A stretch of DNA of 19,414 bases from Planctomycetota bacterium (GCA_014381385.1 JACNLR010000084.1:1-19414); one strand, 5' to 3'. Shown: positions 1 through 6,927, counted from the stretch's first letter. Notes: generated by a model not told the origin, from the sequence alone. Made by a program: numbers and translations.

Positions 1-1
1 C

Positions 2-373
2 AGGCAATCCCTGCACTTCCAACAGGTGTTCGCGGTAGCCCGCGCTGCTGGACTGGCATCGGCAACTATATCCCTGGAACACATCGCCTATGGCACCATG
101 ATGGGAAGCGATGGCAAGCCCTTCAAGACCAGGTCCGGCGATACCGTAAAATTGATCGAGCTACTGGACGAGGCTGTACGCAGGGCATTTCCACTGGTGT
201 CGGAAAAGAATCCGGACCTCGATGAAACCCTGCGCCAGGCTATCGCCGACAAGGTAGGCATCGCCGCCGTGAAGTATTCCGACCTTTCGAAGAACCGCAC
301 CAGCGACTACATCTTCGACTGGTCCAGCATGTTGTCCTTCGAGGGAAACACGGCACCGTACCTTATGTACGCC
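2..373 (+). CDS. argS: Arginyl-tRNA synthetase internal fragment (foreign or chimeric segment)
   Basis: Frame 2 is open from the window edge and encodes an internal piece of class I arginyl-tRNA synthetase, which charges tRNA-Arg with arginine in the cytoplasm. Visible family blocks are SLHFQQVFAVARAAGL near the start, LEHIAYGTMMGSDGKPFKTR (the KMSKS-equivalent loop region), then AAVKYSDLSKNRTSDYIFDW and FEGNTAPYLMYA. The normal continuation after YLMYA (YTR and the anticodon-binding domain) is missing; the match ends at about base 373 and the following bases belong to a helicase gene in another frame. The segment is GC-rich (about 63% in the first 60 bases) and its codon use differs from everything downstream. 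The protein looks gammaproteobacterial. Family identity is secure; whether it belongs to this genome is doubtful. Confidence 0.85.
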
Positions 374-1142
374 AGTCCTGAAAGAACATTTGTTTGACGC
401 GTCTGCGTCTGTTGTTTTAACTTCTGCAACGCTTGCAACAGGTGGTGGTGATTTTTCATTGATGAAATCTCGGCTTGGTTGTGAGGATGTCGATGAATTG
501 CGTCTTGGTAGTCCTTTCGATTTTGCTCGGCAAATGCGAGCGTGGGTTGACACGACAATGCCAGAACCATCGAGCGGTGAATACACACAAAAACTTGCTG
601 ATCGAATTGTCGATCTTGTCGGGAGAACAAACGGTGGCGCGTTTGTTTTGTTCACGAGTTATAAGTTGCTCAATGAAGTTGCAGAGTTGACACGGTATGA
701 TATTGAAGGCCGAGGGATGACGTTATTGGAGCATGGTTCTTCAGTGACTCGTACAGCGTTGCTTGATCAGTTCAAATTGAATGAAAACGCTGTTCTTTTT
801 GGAACTTCAAGTTTTTGGCAAGGAGTTGATATTCGTGGCGAAAATTTACGAAATGTGATAATTACGCGTCTTCCTTTTGAAGTACCTGACCGGCCAATTG
901 TAGAGGCGCGCCAAGAAATAATTAAAAAGGAAGGGGGGAATCCATTCATGGATGATCAACTTCCTCGGGCGATCATTCGTTTTCGACAAGGGATTGGCCG
1001 TTTGATACGGAGCAGTAACGATCGCGGTGATGTTTCGATTTTGGATTCAAGAGTTGTTCGAAAGTTTTATGGTGGTGCATTTCTCGCTTCTTTACCTGAA
1101 GGTGTCGAGGTAGTTGACTTAGCAGCGGAAGATTGCTTCTAG
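372..1142 (+). CDS. dinG: DinG/Rad3-family ATP-dependent DNA helicase, C-terminal part (5' truncated)
   Basis: This is the second motor domain of an XPD/DinG-type superfamily 2 helicase, an ATP-driven 5'-3' DNA unwinding enzyme linked to repair and R-loop or G-quadruplex removal. Seen: LFDASASVVLTSATLATGG (motif III region), LGSPFDFARQ, FVLFTSYKLLNEV (motif IV), SSFWQGVDIRGENLRNVIIT (motif V), RLPFEVPDRP, and RFRQGIGRLIRSSNDRGDV (motif VI with the arginine finger), then ILDSRVVRKFYG. The Walker A, DEAH and any Fe-S cysteine region are absent because the gene is cut at about base 372 by the argS segment. A TTG at 390 could be taken as a start, but the homology runs upstream of it (LKEH), so this is a truncation. 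The stop lies 12 bases before the phosphomannomutase gene, suggesting co-transcription. Confidence 0.88.
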   Translation, partial: PVLKEHLFDASASVVLTSATLATGGGDFSLMKSRLGCEDVDELRLGSPFDFARQMRAWVDTTMPEPSSGEYTQKLADRIVDLVGRTNGGAFVLFTSYKLLNEVAELTRYDIEGRGMTLLEHGSSVTRTALLDQFKLNENAVLFGTSSFWQGVDIRGENLRNVIITRLPFEVPDRPIVEARQEIIKKEGGNPFMDDQLPRAIIRFRQGIGRLIRSSNDRGDVSILDSRVVRKFYGGAFLASLPEGVEVVDLAAEDCF

Positions 1143-1154
1143 TAGAATGTCACT

Positions 1155-2525
1155 ATGACAGTATTTAAAGCCTACGATGTTCGCGCGGTGTACCCAGAGC
1201 CGCTTTGCGAGAAAACTGCACGAAAAATTGGTTTAGCAACAGGGAGGCTCATGCTCGCTGAGGCAGATGGTGAGAAGACGATTGTCGTTGGGCATGACAT
1301 GCGTCTGAGCAGCCCCTCGCTTGTTGAAGCATTGAAGGATGGTCTGCTTGAAGTAGGGTGCGAAGTCATTGATGTTGGGTTGGTTGATACGCCCTTTATT
1401 GCATTCGCAGTAAATCATTTGAATGCGATTGGCGGAATTCAAACAACTGCATCGCATAATCCAGCACAGTACAACGGGTTTAAAATTTGTAGAGCAAAAG
1501 CGAAACCAGTTGGCATGGGGACGGGTTTAGAAAAAATACAAATGATGGCAGAGGATACAGATGATCCTACAATTTCTGCGGTACGCGGAACAGAAAAGTC
1601 AATAGATTTGTGGGAAGCATATAGAGATCATGTGTTCACGTATCTTGATCCCAAAATTCAAACTGGTGAAACCGTAATCCGTGCTGCAGTAGATGCATCA
1701 AATGGTATGGCTGGGACAATGGTTCCAAAGTTGTTTCGCAATGTTAAGGGGCTTGAACTGATCGAGATTAACTTTGAAAACGACAAGGGAACCTTTGTGC
1801 ATGAGCCAAATCCACTTGTTGATGCAAATTTGCAACAGACAATTGATGCGGTGAAAGAGCACCATTGCCATTTGGGTATTTGTTTTGATGGTGATGCTGA
1901 TAGATGTATGGTTGTTGATGAGAAAGGCAAGATCGTTGGATGTGATTTGATAACGGCTTGGCTTGCACCGAAGTTTTTAGCGAACGAAGAGAACGGGTCG
2001 ATCGTGTACGACCTACGTTCAAGCCATGCAGTTGCGAAAGCAATCGAATCAGCGGGTGGTTCTTCTGTTCGAAGTCGCGTTGGCCATGTGTTTATGAAAC
2101 AAGCGATGGCGGAACATAATGCTCCATTTGGTGGTGAACTTTCCGGGCATTTTTACTTCCGCGATAATTTTTATGCTGATAGTGGGGCGATGGCATTTGC
2201 TGCAGTCGTGACTGCTATTGCAAATTGTGAACAATCTTTAAGCGAACAGATTTCACCGCATCAACAATATTCACAGAGCGGTGAGATCAATTTTGAAGCT
2301 GATGACAAGGATGGTGCGATGGCGATGCTTGTTGCTGCATTTCCAGATGCAACGGTCGATCGCCTCGATGGCGTGACTGTTGATTGTGGTGACTGGTGGT
2401 GTAACGTGCGTGCGTCAAATACTGAACCACTCCTTCGTCTTAATCTAGAAGCGGCAACCCCAGAAAATGTTGCCGCCCGTGTTGAGGAAGTCTCACAGCT
2501 CCTTGGCACCCGCGTCGATCATTAA
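1155..2525 (+). CDS. Phosphomannomutase/phosphoglucomutase
   Basis: This 456-residue alpha-D-phosphohexomutase interconverts the 6- and 1-phosphates of mannose or glucose in the cytoplasm, feeding GDP-mannose and UDP-glucose for surface polysaccharides. All four family signatures are present: the phosphoserine loop TTASHNPAQYNGFK with Ser100, the magnesium loop DGDADR (245-250), the sugar-binding loop GGELSGH (326-332), and the phosphate-binding RASNTEP (419-425). The length is normal for the AlgC/ManB group. The ATG at 1155 gives the expected start (FKAYDVR); an ATG at 1147 reaches TGA after two codons. No strong ribosome binding site is visible, so coupling to the helicase gene is likely. 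The stop codon TAA is also the first triplet of the downstream repeat array. ManB, AlgC or Pgm specificity cannot be chosen from sequence alone. Confidence 0.93.
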   Translation: MTVFKAYDVRAVYPEPLCEKTARKIGLATGRLMLAEADGEKTIVVGHDMRLSSPSLVEALKDGLLEVGCEVIDVGLVDTPFIAFAVNHLNAIGGIQTTASHNPAQYNGFKICRAKAKPVGMGTGLEKIQMMAEDTDDPTISAVRGTEKSIDLWEAYRDHVFTYLDPKIQTGETVIRAAVDASNGMAGTMVPKLFRNVKGLELIEINFENDKGTFVHEPNPLVDANLQQTIDAVKEHHCHLGICFDGDADRCMVVDEKGKIVGCDLITAWLAPKFLANEENGSIVYDLRSSHAVAKAIESAGGSSVRSRVGHVFMKQAMAEHNAPFGGELSGHFYFRDNFYADSGAMAFAAVVTAIANCEQSLSEQISPHQQYSQSGEINFEADDKDGAMAMLVAAFPDATVDRLDGVTVDCGDWWCNVRASNTEPLLRLNLEAATPENVAARVEEVSQLLGTRVDH

Positions 2526-2564
2526 ACTCTCCCCAGAAAAACTCACCCCCGAAAAACTCTCCCC
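2523..2564 (+). repeat. Half-unit array (left arms only) after the phosphomannomutase stop
   Basis: Three left-arm copies follow directly on the stop codon: AAACTCTCCCC starting at 2524, AAACTCACCCCC at 2539 and AAACTCTCCCC at 2554. The next AAACTC, at 2572, begins the first full hairpin. Spacings of 15, 15 and 18 bases are all multiples of three. They look like decayed or partial copies of the hairpin element; CTC versus CAC is the main variation. Confidence 0.85.
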
Positions 2565-2568
2565 TTCA

Positions 2569-2595
2569 AATAAACTCACCCCCGGTGAGTTTATT
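2569..2595 (+). repeat. Palindromic repeat P1
   Basis: Perfect hairpin: 12-base arm AATAAACTCACC, loop CCC and the complementary arm GGTGAGTTTATT. A TAA inside the left arm (2571-2573) is in frame with the upstream phosphomannomutase gene, 48 bases after its actual stop. It is followed by 23 unique bases and then P2. Confidence 0.93.
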
Positions 2596-2618
2596 GAAAA
2601 TTAGACATTCAATGGCAG

Positions 2619-2686
2619 AAACTCACCCCCGGTGAGTTTATTGGTTTTTGGGAGTGAAATGAGAAAACTCACCGGGGGTGAGTTTT
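2619..2686 (+). repeat. REPIN-like inverted pair P2/P3 upstream of the RAYT gene
   Basis: P2 (2619-2639) has arm AAACTCACC, loop CCC and arm GGTGAGTTT. P3 (2664-2686) is the same unit inverted, with loop GGG and a 10-base stem. The 21-base cores are exact reverse complements, so the pair can fold as two small hairpins or as one long stem closed by the spacer (2640-2663, containing GGGAGTGAAATGAG). The same pair with nearly the same spacer recurs at 3482-3554 and 8744-8810. This organisation matches REPINs mobilised by RAYT transposases. Confidence 0.9.
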
Positions 2687-2690
2687 TGTA
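2664..2690 (+). terminator. Possible intrinsic terminator formed by P3
   Basis: The 10-bp P3 stem with loop GGG ends in a run of five T (GAGTTTTTG), and further T runs follow at about 2697-2704. It could end transcripts from the phosphomannomutase gene before the RAYT gene. The GC-rich half of the stem is short, so strength is uncertain. Confidence 0.4.
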
Positions 2691-2769
2691 TCAGTATTTT
2701 TTTTGTCTATTTTTAAGAATTAAGGCTTTTTTTTGAAGAGTTGCTAGAAAGTATGAAATACTGTCGTGC
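2687..2769 (+). promoter_or_regulatory. AT-rich leader of the RAYT gene
   Basis: The stretch is dominated by T runs and contains a small perfect inverted repeat, AGTAT-GAA-ATACT at 2750-2762, seven bases before the RAYT ATG. No Shine-Dalgarno sequence is visible in front of the start, which would fit weak or controlled translation. No convincing promoter pair was identified. Confidence 0.3.
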
Positions 2770-3486
2770 ATGACGAGTAAGCGACCAAATTATGCAGGAC
2801 ACGTAGTACATGCTATGAATAGGCGTGTAGACAGGCAAACTCTCTTTAAAAATGACGAAGATTATTCCAGTTTTAGAAGTTTGTTAGGCACCGCTGTCGA
2901 AAAGTTCGACCTTCGGCTTTTAGAATGGGTTCTAATGCCAAATCATGTTCATTTTCTTGCATGGCCAGAGGAAAAAGACCAGTTTCCAAAATTTATGGAA
3001 TGGCTCTTTGGGACGCATGCAAAAATCTGGAGAGCAGAAAATGATACAGTTGGAGAGGGACCCCTTTACCAAGGGTACAAAGCCTTTATTCTTAGTTCTG
3101 GCACTAAACTACACAGATTACGGAATTATTTAGCCATGAATCCAGTTGAGGGTGGACTTGTGAATCATCCTTGGCAATGGAAATGGGGATCTGCTAGAAG
3201 AGCAAAATACAAACATTTCACATCAGATATCAATTTGTCTGTGGGTCCAAAACCCATACATCAGAATCTATCACAGCTTCTTTATACGCCTTGGTTAACA
3301 TCCAAGCGTGATAAAGCGAAACTACAAAAATCACTTGAAAGAGAAGCTCCGTATGGAAATGATGCTTGGTGTGAACGAATGATTGAAAAGCATGGCTTAG
3401 AGCATACGATAAGAAAACTTGGTAGACCGAAGAAAAATCTAGATTGCGGCGTATGTCAAAATCAACTTTCGATATTGACGGAATAA
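2770..3486 (+). CDS. REP-associated tyrosine transposase (RAYT, Y1/HUH family)
   Basis: The 238-residue protein belongs to the Y1 transposase superfamily (IS200/TnpA-REP type), single-strand DNA endonucleases that nick hairpin-bearing DNA and form a 5'-phosphotyrosine link. Seen: N-terminal HVVHAMNRRVDRQTLFKNDEDY typical in layout of the family, the metal-binding HUH motif in LMPNHVHFL (His59 and His61), and the helix LRNYLAMNPVEGGLV, where Tyr120 is the expected nucleophile. Key residues are therefore intact. It starts at ATG 2770 without a visible ribosome binding site, and its TAA stop lies inside palindrome P4. Palindromic arrays lie on both sides, the arrangement expected of a RAYT with its own REP family. 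No IS-like terminal inverted repeats beyond these palindromes were seen. The last ~90 residues are lysine-rich and unassigned. Confidence 0.9.
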   Translation: MTSKRPNYAGHVVHAMNRRVDRQTLFKNDEDYSSFRSLLGTAVEKFDLRLLEWVLMPNHVHFLAWPEEKDQFPKFMEWLFGTHAKIWRAENDTVGEGPLYQGYKAFILSSGTKLHRLRNYLAMNPVEGGLVNHPWQWKWGSARRAKYKHFTSDINLSVGPKPIHQNLSQLLYTPWLTSKRDKAKLQKSLEREAPYGNDAWCERMIEKHGLEHTIRKLGRPKKNLDCGVCQNQLSILTE

Positions 3487-3554
3487 ACTCACCCCCGGTG
3501 AGTTTATTGGTTTTTGGGAGTAAAATGAGAAAACTCACCGGGGGTGAGTTTATT
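3482..3554 (+). repeat. REPIN-like inverted pair P4/P5 at the RAYT and thiG 3' ends
   Basis: P4 (3482-3508) has 12-base arms AATAAACTCACC and GGTGAGTTTATT around CCC; its TAA (3484-3486) is the RAYT stop codon. P5 (core 3531-3551) is the inverted unit with loop GGG. The spacer differs by one base from that of P2/P3 (GGGAGTAAAATGAG). The outer edges read AATAAACTCACC inward from each flanking gene. Because RAYT and thiG converge here, the hairpins may serve both as a two-way terminator. Confidence 0.92.
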
Positions 3555-3557
3555 TCA

Positions 3558-3569
3558 GGGGGTGAGTTA
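3558..3569 (-). repeat. Half-unit adjoining the thiG stop codon
   Basis: Read on the minus strand this is TAACTCACCCCC, one base beyond the thiG TAG (3573-3571). It is the mirror image of the half-units after the phosphomannomutase and lipoprotein genes. The TAA of the next unit inward (3552-3550) is in frame with thiG. Confidence 0.85.
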
Positions 3570-3570
3570 C

Positions 3571-4416
3571 CTATTCTCCTGCGATTGTGCCGTCCCATGG
3601 GGATGAAGCCGTTGCGTGGAGTTTTCGTGGAATGCGACCAGCTCTGTACCCGTGGTACCCCGAATCGCAAGCAAGTTTCATCGCAGTTGCCATACGGACA
3701 GGATCGCTTGCATGCGCAATTCCAGTATTGAGCAAGACGCCGTCTGCGCCGAGTTCCATTGCAACGGTCACATCACTTGGCGTACCAACGCCTGCATCAA
3801 CAATAACGGGATAGTTTGGATCGCCGCCATGTTCTGGTTTCTTTAACAAATCAATACACAACTGAATCGCGCAAGGATTCGCAACACCACGACCAGTGCC
3901 AATTGGACTTCCCGCAGGCATGACGCAGGTAGCACCCGCATCACGAATACGAGTTGCCATAATTGGATCATCGCTTGAATAGCACATGACCGAAAAACCA
4001 TCGGTAACCAATTCTTTGCACGCTTCTAATGTGCCAACGGGGTCGGGCAATAACGTTGTTTTATCACCAAGCACTTCAAGTTTTACCCAGCTCCTGCCGG
4101 CATTATTTAGTTGTTCAAGAATGTCTCTCCCAAGTCTTGCAACTCGCACGGCATCTTCTGCGGTAAAACAACCAGCAGTATTTGGAAGAATAGTGTACTT
4201 GTCGCAATCGATAAAATCTAAAATCGATCGACCTTCGCTATCAACAAGTCGTTCTCTGCGGACTGCAACAGTCACAGCTGAGCAACCGCTTGCATCAAGC
4301 GCTGCTTGCATGGTTTCGTAATCTGGATACTTGCCAGTTCCAACAACAAGTCTGCTCGTTAAAGTGACTTCTTGAAGTTGCAGTGGTGGGATTGCATTGG
4401 TCGTCATTGTTGTCAA
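3571..4416 (-). CDS. thiG: Thiazole synthase ThiG
   Basis: ThiG joins 1-deoxy-D-xylulose 5-phosphate, dehydroglycine and the sulfur carried by ThiS thiocarboxylate to make the thiazole phosphate of thiamine, in the cytoplasm. Seen: RLVVGTGKYPDYETM near the N-terminus, TVAVRRERL, LPNTAGCFTAEDAVR, WVKLEVLGD with the Schiff-base lysine (Lys112 from the TTG start), VMPAGSPIGTGRG and VDAGVGTPSDVTVAMELGADGVLLNTGIA. Two starts are possible: TTG at 4416, six bases after the GGAGGAGGA at the end of thiS, or ATG at 4407, fifteen bases after it. The TTG has the better spacing and gives 281 residues; the ATG gives 278. It is the last gene of the nhaD-usp-thiS-thiG set, and its stop adjoins a palindromic repeat. 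Confidence 0.96.
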   Translation of the reverse strand: MTTMTTNAIPPLQLQEVTLTSRLVVGTGKYPDYETMQAALDASGCSAVTVAVRRERLVDSEGRSILDFIDCDKYTILPNTAGCFTAEDAVRVARLGRDILEQLNNAGRSWVKLEVLGDKTTLLPDPVGTLEACKELVTDGFSVMCYSSDDPIMATRIRDAGATCVMPAGSPIGTGRGVANPCAIQLCIDLLKKPEHGGDPNYPVIVDAGVGTPSDVTVAMELGADGVLLNTGIAHASDPVRMATAMKLACDSGYHGYRAGRIPRKLHATASSPWDGTIAGE

Positions 4417-4419
4417 TTT

Positions 4420-4614
4420 TTATCCTCCTCCTACAAGTGTGACAATTTCAACAGTGTCACCTTCTTGCAGTTTGTACGAGTCTCGTTCTCTATGTGGCAC
4501 AAGTATTTTGTTGACCTCAACAGCACATAACTGATTGCCAAGATCCATCTGCAGAAGCAATTCGCTCAGCAGGAGATTTTTAACCTCAATATTTTTTCCA
4601 TTGACAGTGATCAC
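4420..4614 (-). CDS. thiS: Sulfur carrier protein ThiS
   Basis: This 64-residue ubiquitin-fold protein is adenylated and thiocarboxylated on its C-terminal glycine and hands sulfur to ThiG. It starts ITVNGKNIEV, contains CAVEVNK, and ends DTVEIVTLVGGG, with the Gly-Gly tail required for activation and one extra glycine. The start is GTG at 4614, 15 bases after the usp stop, with no clear ribosome binding site, so translation is probably coupled. Three bases separate its stop from the thiG TTG. The glycine codons GGA GGA GGA also form the thiG Shine-Dalgarno sequence. No thiF-like activating enzyme is in the window. Confidence 0.93.
   Translation of the reverse strand: MITVNGKNIEVKNLLLSELLLQMDLGNQLCAVEVNKILVPHRERDSYKLQEGDTVEIVTLVGGG
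4424..4432 (-). promoter_or_regulatory. Shine-Dalgarno of thiG inside the thiS coding region
   Basis: The three glycine codons GGA GGA GGA at the end of thiS contain repeated GGAGG and lie six bases before TTG 4416. This supports the TTG as the thiG start and ties ThiG translation to ThiS. Confidence 0.6.
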
Positions 4615-4629
4615 AATTGAATTGTACCG

Positions 4630-5457
4630 CTAGTGATGGAGGAAAATTGGTCGCGTTGAATTTTCTAACGCATATCTCGCGGTATCTCCAAGCATCTTAC
4701 GACCTATTCGTGTTCGTTTCGCAGCGCCCATTACAAGCAAATCAGCATCGCATGATTCCATTGTGTCTAAAATTGCATGACGTGGTTTTTCTTCAACTCG
4801 TTTTTTTGTTGCAGGGAATGTATGGGCTTCGAGATATGAAGCAGCGTCTGTGAGTAATTCTTCTGGATCGCCATTTTGTCCCTTAAAACATGCAATAGTG
4901 ACGGGCATTGGTTTCCAAATTCCAAGCATGCAAAATGCTTTCATCGCTCTCGCAGAAAGAGCAGATCCTTCATAGGCGACCATCGCTGAACGAATTGGTC
5001 GGTGCGTTTCGTTTACTGCAAGCAGAGGGCGGAGCCCAGCGCCAATTACATCAAGGACAAGGTGTCCGTGATCGTGCAACACACCGTATTCAAACAAACC
5101 ACGCAAACCGATAACAGTGAGATCGTGATACCGCCAATCAGCAAGTAAGCGCTGGGCACTATCTCCTGATTCTCTGAGAACACGATTAGTTACACCGGCA
5201 TCGCCGCAAGCTTTCTCGAATTGCCCAATTGCCTCTTCGATATGTTCCCCAGCCAATCGCACTCGGTGTTCGGCGAGTTCGTGCGCTGCAGCTGCGCCCC
5301 CAATTGGGATTGGGCCAACATCGTGTAACCGATCTGGATCAATCACAGTGACCCCAGACAGTTCAGCATCATGTGCTTTTGCAAGTTCGACACCATGTGC
5401 AATTGCAGATTGGGTGCATGGTGTTCCACTGAGCGCGACTAGAATTCGTTTGATCAT
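4630..5457 (-). CDS. Universal stress protein with two Usp domains
   Basis: The 275-residue cytoplasmic protein has two tandem Usp folds. The first starts IKRILVALSGTPCTQSAIAHGVELAKAHDAEL; the second starts at about residue 156 with IRSAMVAYEGSALSARAMKA and ends DADLLVMGAAKRTRIGRKMLGDTARYALENSTRPIFL. The C-terminal glycine loop resembles the UspA nucleotide-binding loop (GxxGx9GS/T) only loosely (MGAAKRTRIG...LGDTA), so ATP binding is uncertain. ATG 5457 has a good ribosome binding site, AAGGAGG, seven bases upstream. The gene follows the nhaD-like antiporter by 12 bases; Usp domains often accompany or are fused to cation/proton antiporters, so a role in regulating the transporter is plausible but inferred. 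Confidence 0.9.
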   Translation of the reverse strand: MIKRILVALSGTPCTQSAIAHGVELAKAHDAELSGVTVIDPDRLHDVGPIPIGGAAAAHELAEHRVRLAGEHIEEAIGQFEKACGDAGVTNRVLRESGDSAQRLLADWRYHDLTVIGLRGLFEYGVLHDHGHLVLDVIGAGLRPLLAVNETHRPIRSAMVAYEGSALSARAMKAFCMLGIWKPMPVTIACFKGQNGDPEELLTDAASYLEAHTFPATKKRVEEKPRHAILDTMESCDADLLVMGAAKRTRIGRKMLGDTARYALENSTRPIFLHH

Positions 5458-5469
5458 TGTATGGCCTCC

Positions 5470-6927
5470 TTAGAGTAGGAAGAAAATTGTAATTAAAACA
5501 AAAATTGGAACCAATACAGGAATACTGTATTTGAACATAAACCCAAAGAAAGATGGCATTTCGGTGCCTTCTTGTTCTGCAATTGCCTTCACCATAAAGT
5601 TAGGACCATTGCCGATGTATGTCATAGCGCCCATAAAAACAGAGCCTAGACTCACTGCTATAAGCAGCGAAACTGGGACGCTTCCGTTGTTCACGGCGAG
5701 CATTTCGCCTTCTGGCAGTGATTGTGAAAGTTTGAAAAACACAACGTAGGTTGGTGCGTTGTCAAGAAAACTGGAAAGCGTTCCTGTTGACCAAAAGAAA
5801 TGCCATGGTTGATTTAAAGTTCCTGTAATTGCTTTGCCACTTGCCTCAAGAACGGCGAGTGGAACTTGCATCGCAATGAAAATGCCAGAAAACAGTGCTG
5901 CGACTTCAAGAATTGCAGCGTATGTAAAGTTGTTTGCTCTGTGTAATGCTTTGGACGTAGTTTTAAGTGACAGCAGAACAAAAAACAACATGACTAATTC
6001 GCGGCAATAAGGGAACGGTGTCCAATCGGTTCCGATGAATGGCTTGGCACTATCAACGAGGGCTGCTGTTGCAACGATTCCGCCAATCCAAAGAAAATTA
6101 ACTCCACCTTGAAGACGCAAAGGTTGTTGGTTCGACTCATCTCGTTTGTGATCTTTTGCTGATTCTTTTTTGCACAACATAGAATCCCAAACAAAATAAA
6201 CGGCGAGCAAAATCCCACAAGCTGTTGCCCACATTGGCCAGAGCCCTAGAGTCCACATAAACGGAACACCACGTAAATATCCAAGGAATAATGGCGGATC
6301 GCCAATTGGAAGAAGAGTGCCTCCAATATTACTCACCAAGAAAATAAAGACTACGATTGTGTGTACCTTGTATTTCCGTTGTGAGTTCGTTTTTAACAAA
6401 GGGCGAATCAATAACATGCTCGCTCCCGTTGTTCCAATAAAACTTGCTATCGCCGCGCCGATTGCAAGGAAGGTTGTGTTTACTTTTGGGGTTGCAGCCA
6501 AGTCGCCGCTGAGATAAATTCCGCCACTGATGACATACAAACTAAAAAGTAAAATGATGAAGGGGATGAAATCCTTCATGATCGAATGATCAAGCATTGG
6601 ACCAATCGACGCACTTCCCGAAGTGAAATACATGTAACCTATTGTTGCGGCAGAACAACACATTGCAACAAAGAAACGATTTATATTGTGTTCCCACCAA
6701 TGTCTTGTAAAGTTCAACAGTGGCAATACAGCGATGGCGCCTAGAATTGCAATAAATGGAAGAATACCTACGTACCAGAGGTGTGGCATGTGCGATATAT
6801 GTTCACCTCCATGCCCTTCATGATGTCCGGCTAGAAACCATCCAAGCCATGTCGCGATTCCCAATGAAACAAGAACCGTAAAAATAACGATTGGAAGTGT
6901 TGATTTTTTGTAGTGAACTTGTTGCAT
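5470..6927 (-). CDS. nhaD: NhaD-type Na+/H+ antiporter
   Basis: The 485-residue inner-membrane protein has about 12 hydrophobic segments and belongs to the ion transporter (IT/ArsB-NhaD) superfamily. The NhaD subfamily exports sodium in exchange for protons. Diagnostic blocks are FIGTTGASMLLIRPLL (164-178), SNIGGTLLPIGDPPLFLGYL (199-218), SSFLDNAPTYVVFF (385-398) and GAMTYIGNGPNFMVKAIAE (433-451). An N-terminal periplasmic-looking loop is rich in histidine (GHHEGHGGEHISHMPH, 34-49). The start could be TTG 6933 or ATG 6927; neither has a Shine-Dalgarno, and ATG is preferred. The divergent NHL gene starts about 50 bases away, so their promoters must overlap. Substrate is inferred from family; a citrate- or arsenite-type relative is less likely. 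Confidence 0.87.
   Translation of the reverse strand: MQQVHYKKSTLPIVIFTVLVSLGIATWLGWFLAGHHEGHGGEHISHMPHLWYVGILPFIAILGAIAVLPLLNFTRHWWEHNINRFFVAMCCSAATIGYMYFTSGSASIGPMLDHSIMKDFIPFIILLFSLYVISGGIYLSGDLAATPKVNTTFLAIGAAIASFIGTTGASMLLIRPLLKTNSQRKYKVHTIVVFIFLVSNIGGTLLPIGDPPLFLGYLRGVPFMWTLGLWPMWATACGILLAVYFVWDSMLCKKESAKDHKRDESNQQPLRLQGGVNFLWIGGIVATAALVDSAKPFIGTDWTPFPYCRELVMLFFVLLSLKTTSKALHRANNFTYAAILEVAALFSGIFIAMQVPLAVLEASGKAITGTLNQPWHFFWSTGTLSSFLDNAPTYVVFFKLSQSLPEGEMLAVNNGSVPVSLLIAVSLGSVFMGAMTYIGNGPNFMVKAIAEQEGTEMPSFFGFMFKYSIPVLVPIFVLITIFFLL

Noticed and set aside
161..655. Antisense frame of 164 codons over argS/dinG
   Set aside because: It spans the chimeric junction and is opposite two recognisable coding regions; no family resemblance.
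2523..2690. CRISPR-like array
   Set aside because: Repeats are short palindromes with irregular spacing and mixed orientation, the spacers are similar between loci rather than unique, and no cas genes are present.
2770..3486. A complete IS200/IS605 insertion sequence
   Set aside because: No TnpB or OrfB and no single-copy ends with adjacent cleavage sites; the multi-copy palindromes and protein type fit a RAYT better.
3444..3731. Open frame running through the P4/P5 repeats into thiG on the opposite strand
   Set aside because: It overlaps the RAYT 3' end and lies antisense to thiG; its NSPPVS and KLTGGEF segments are simply translations of the palindromes.
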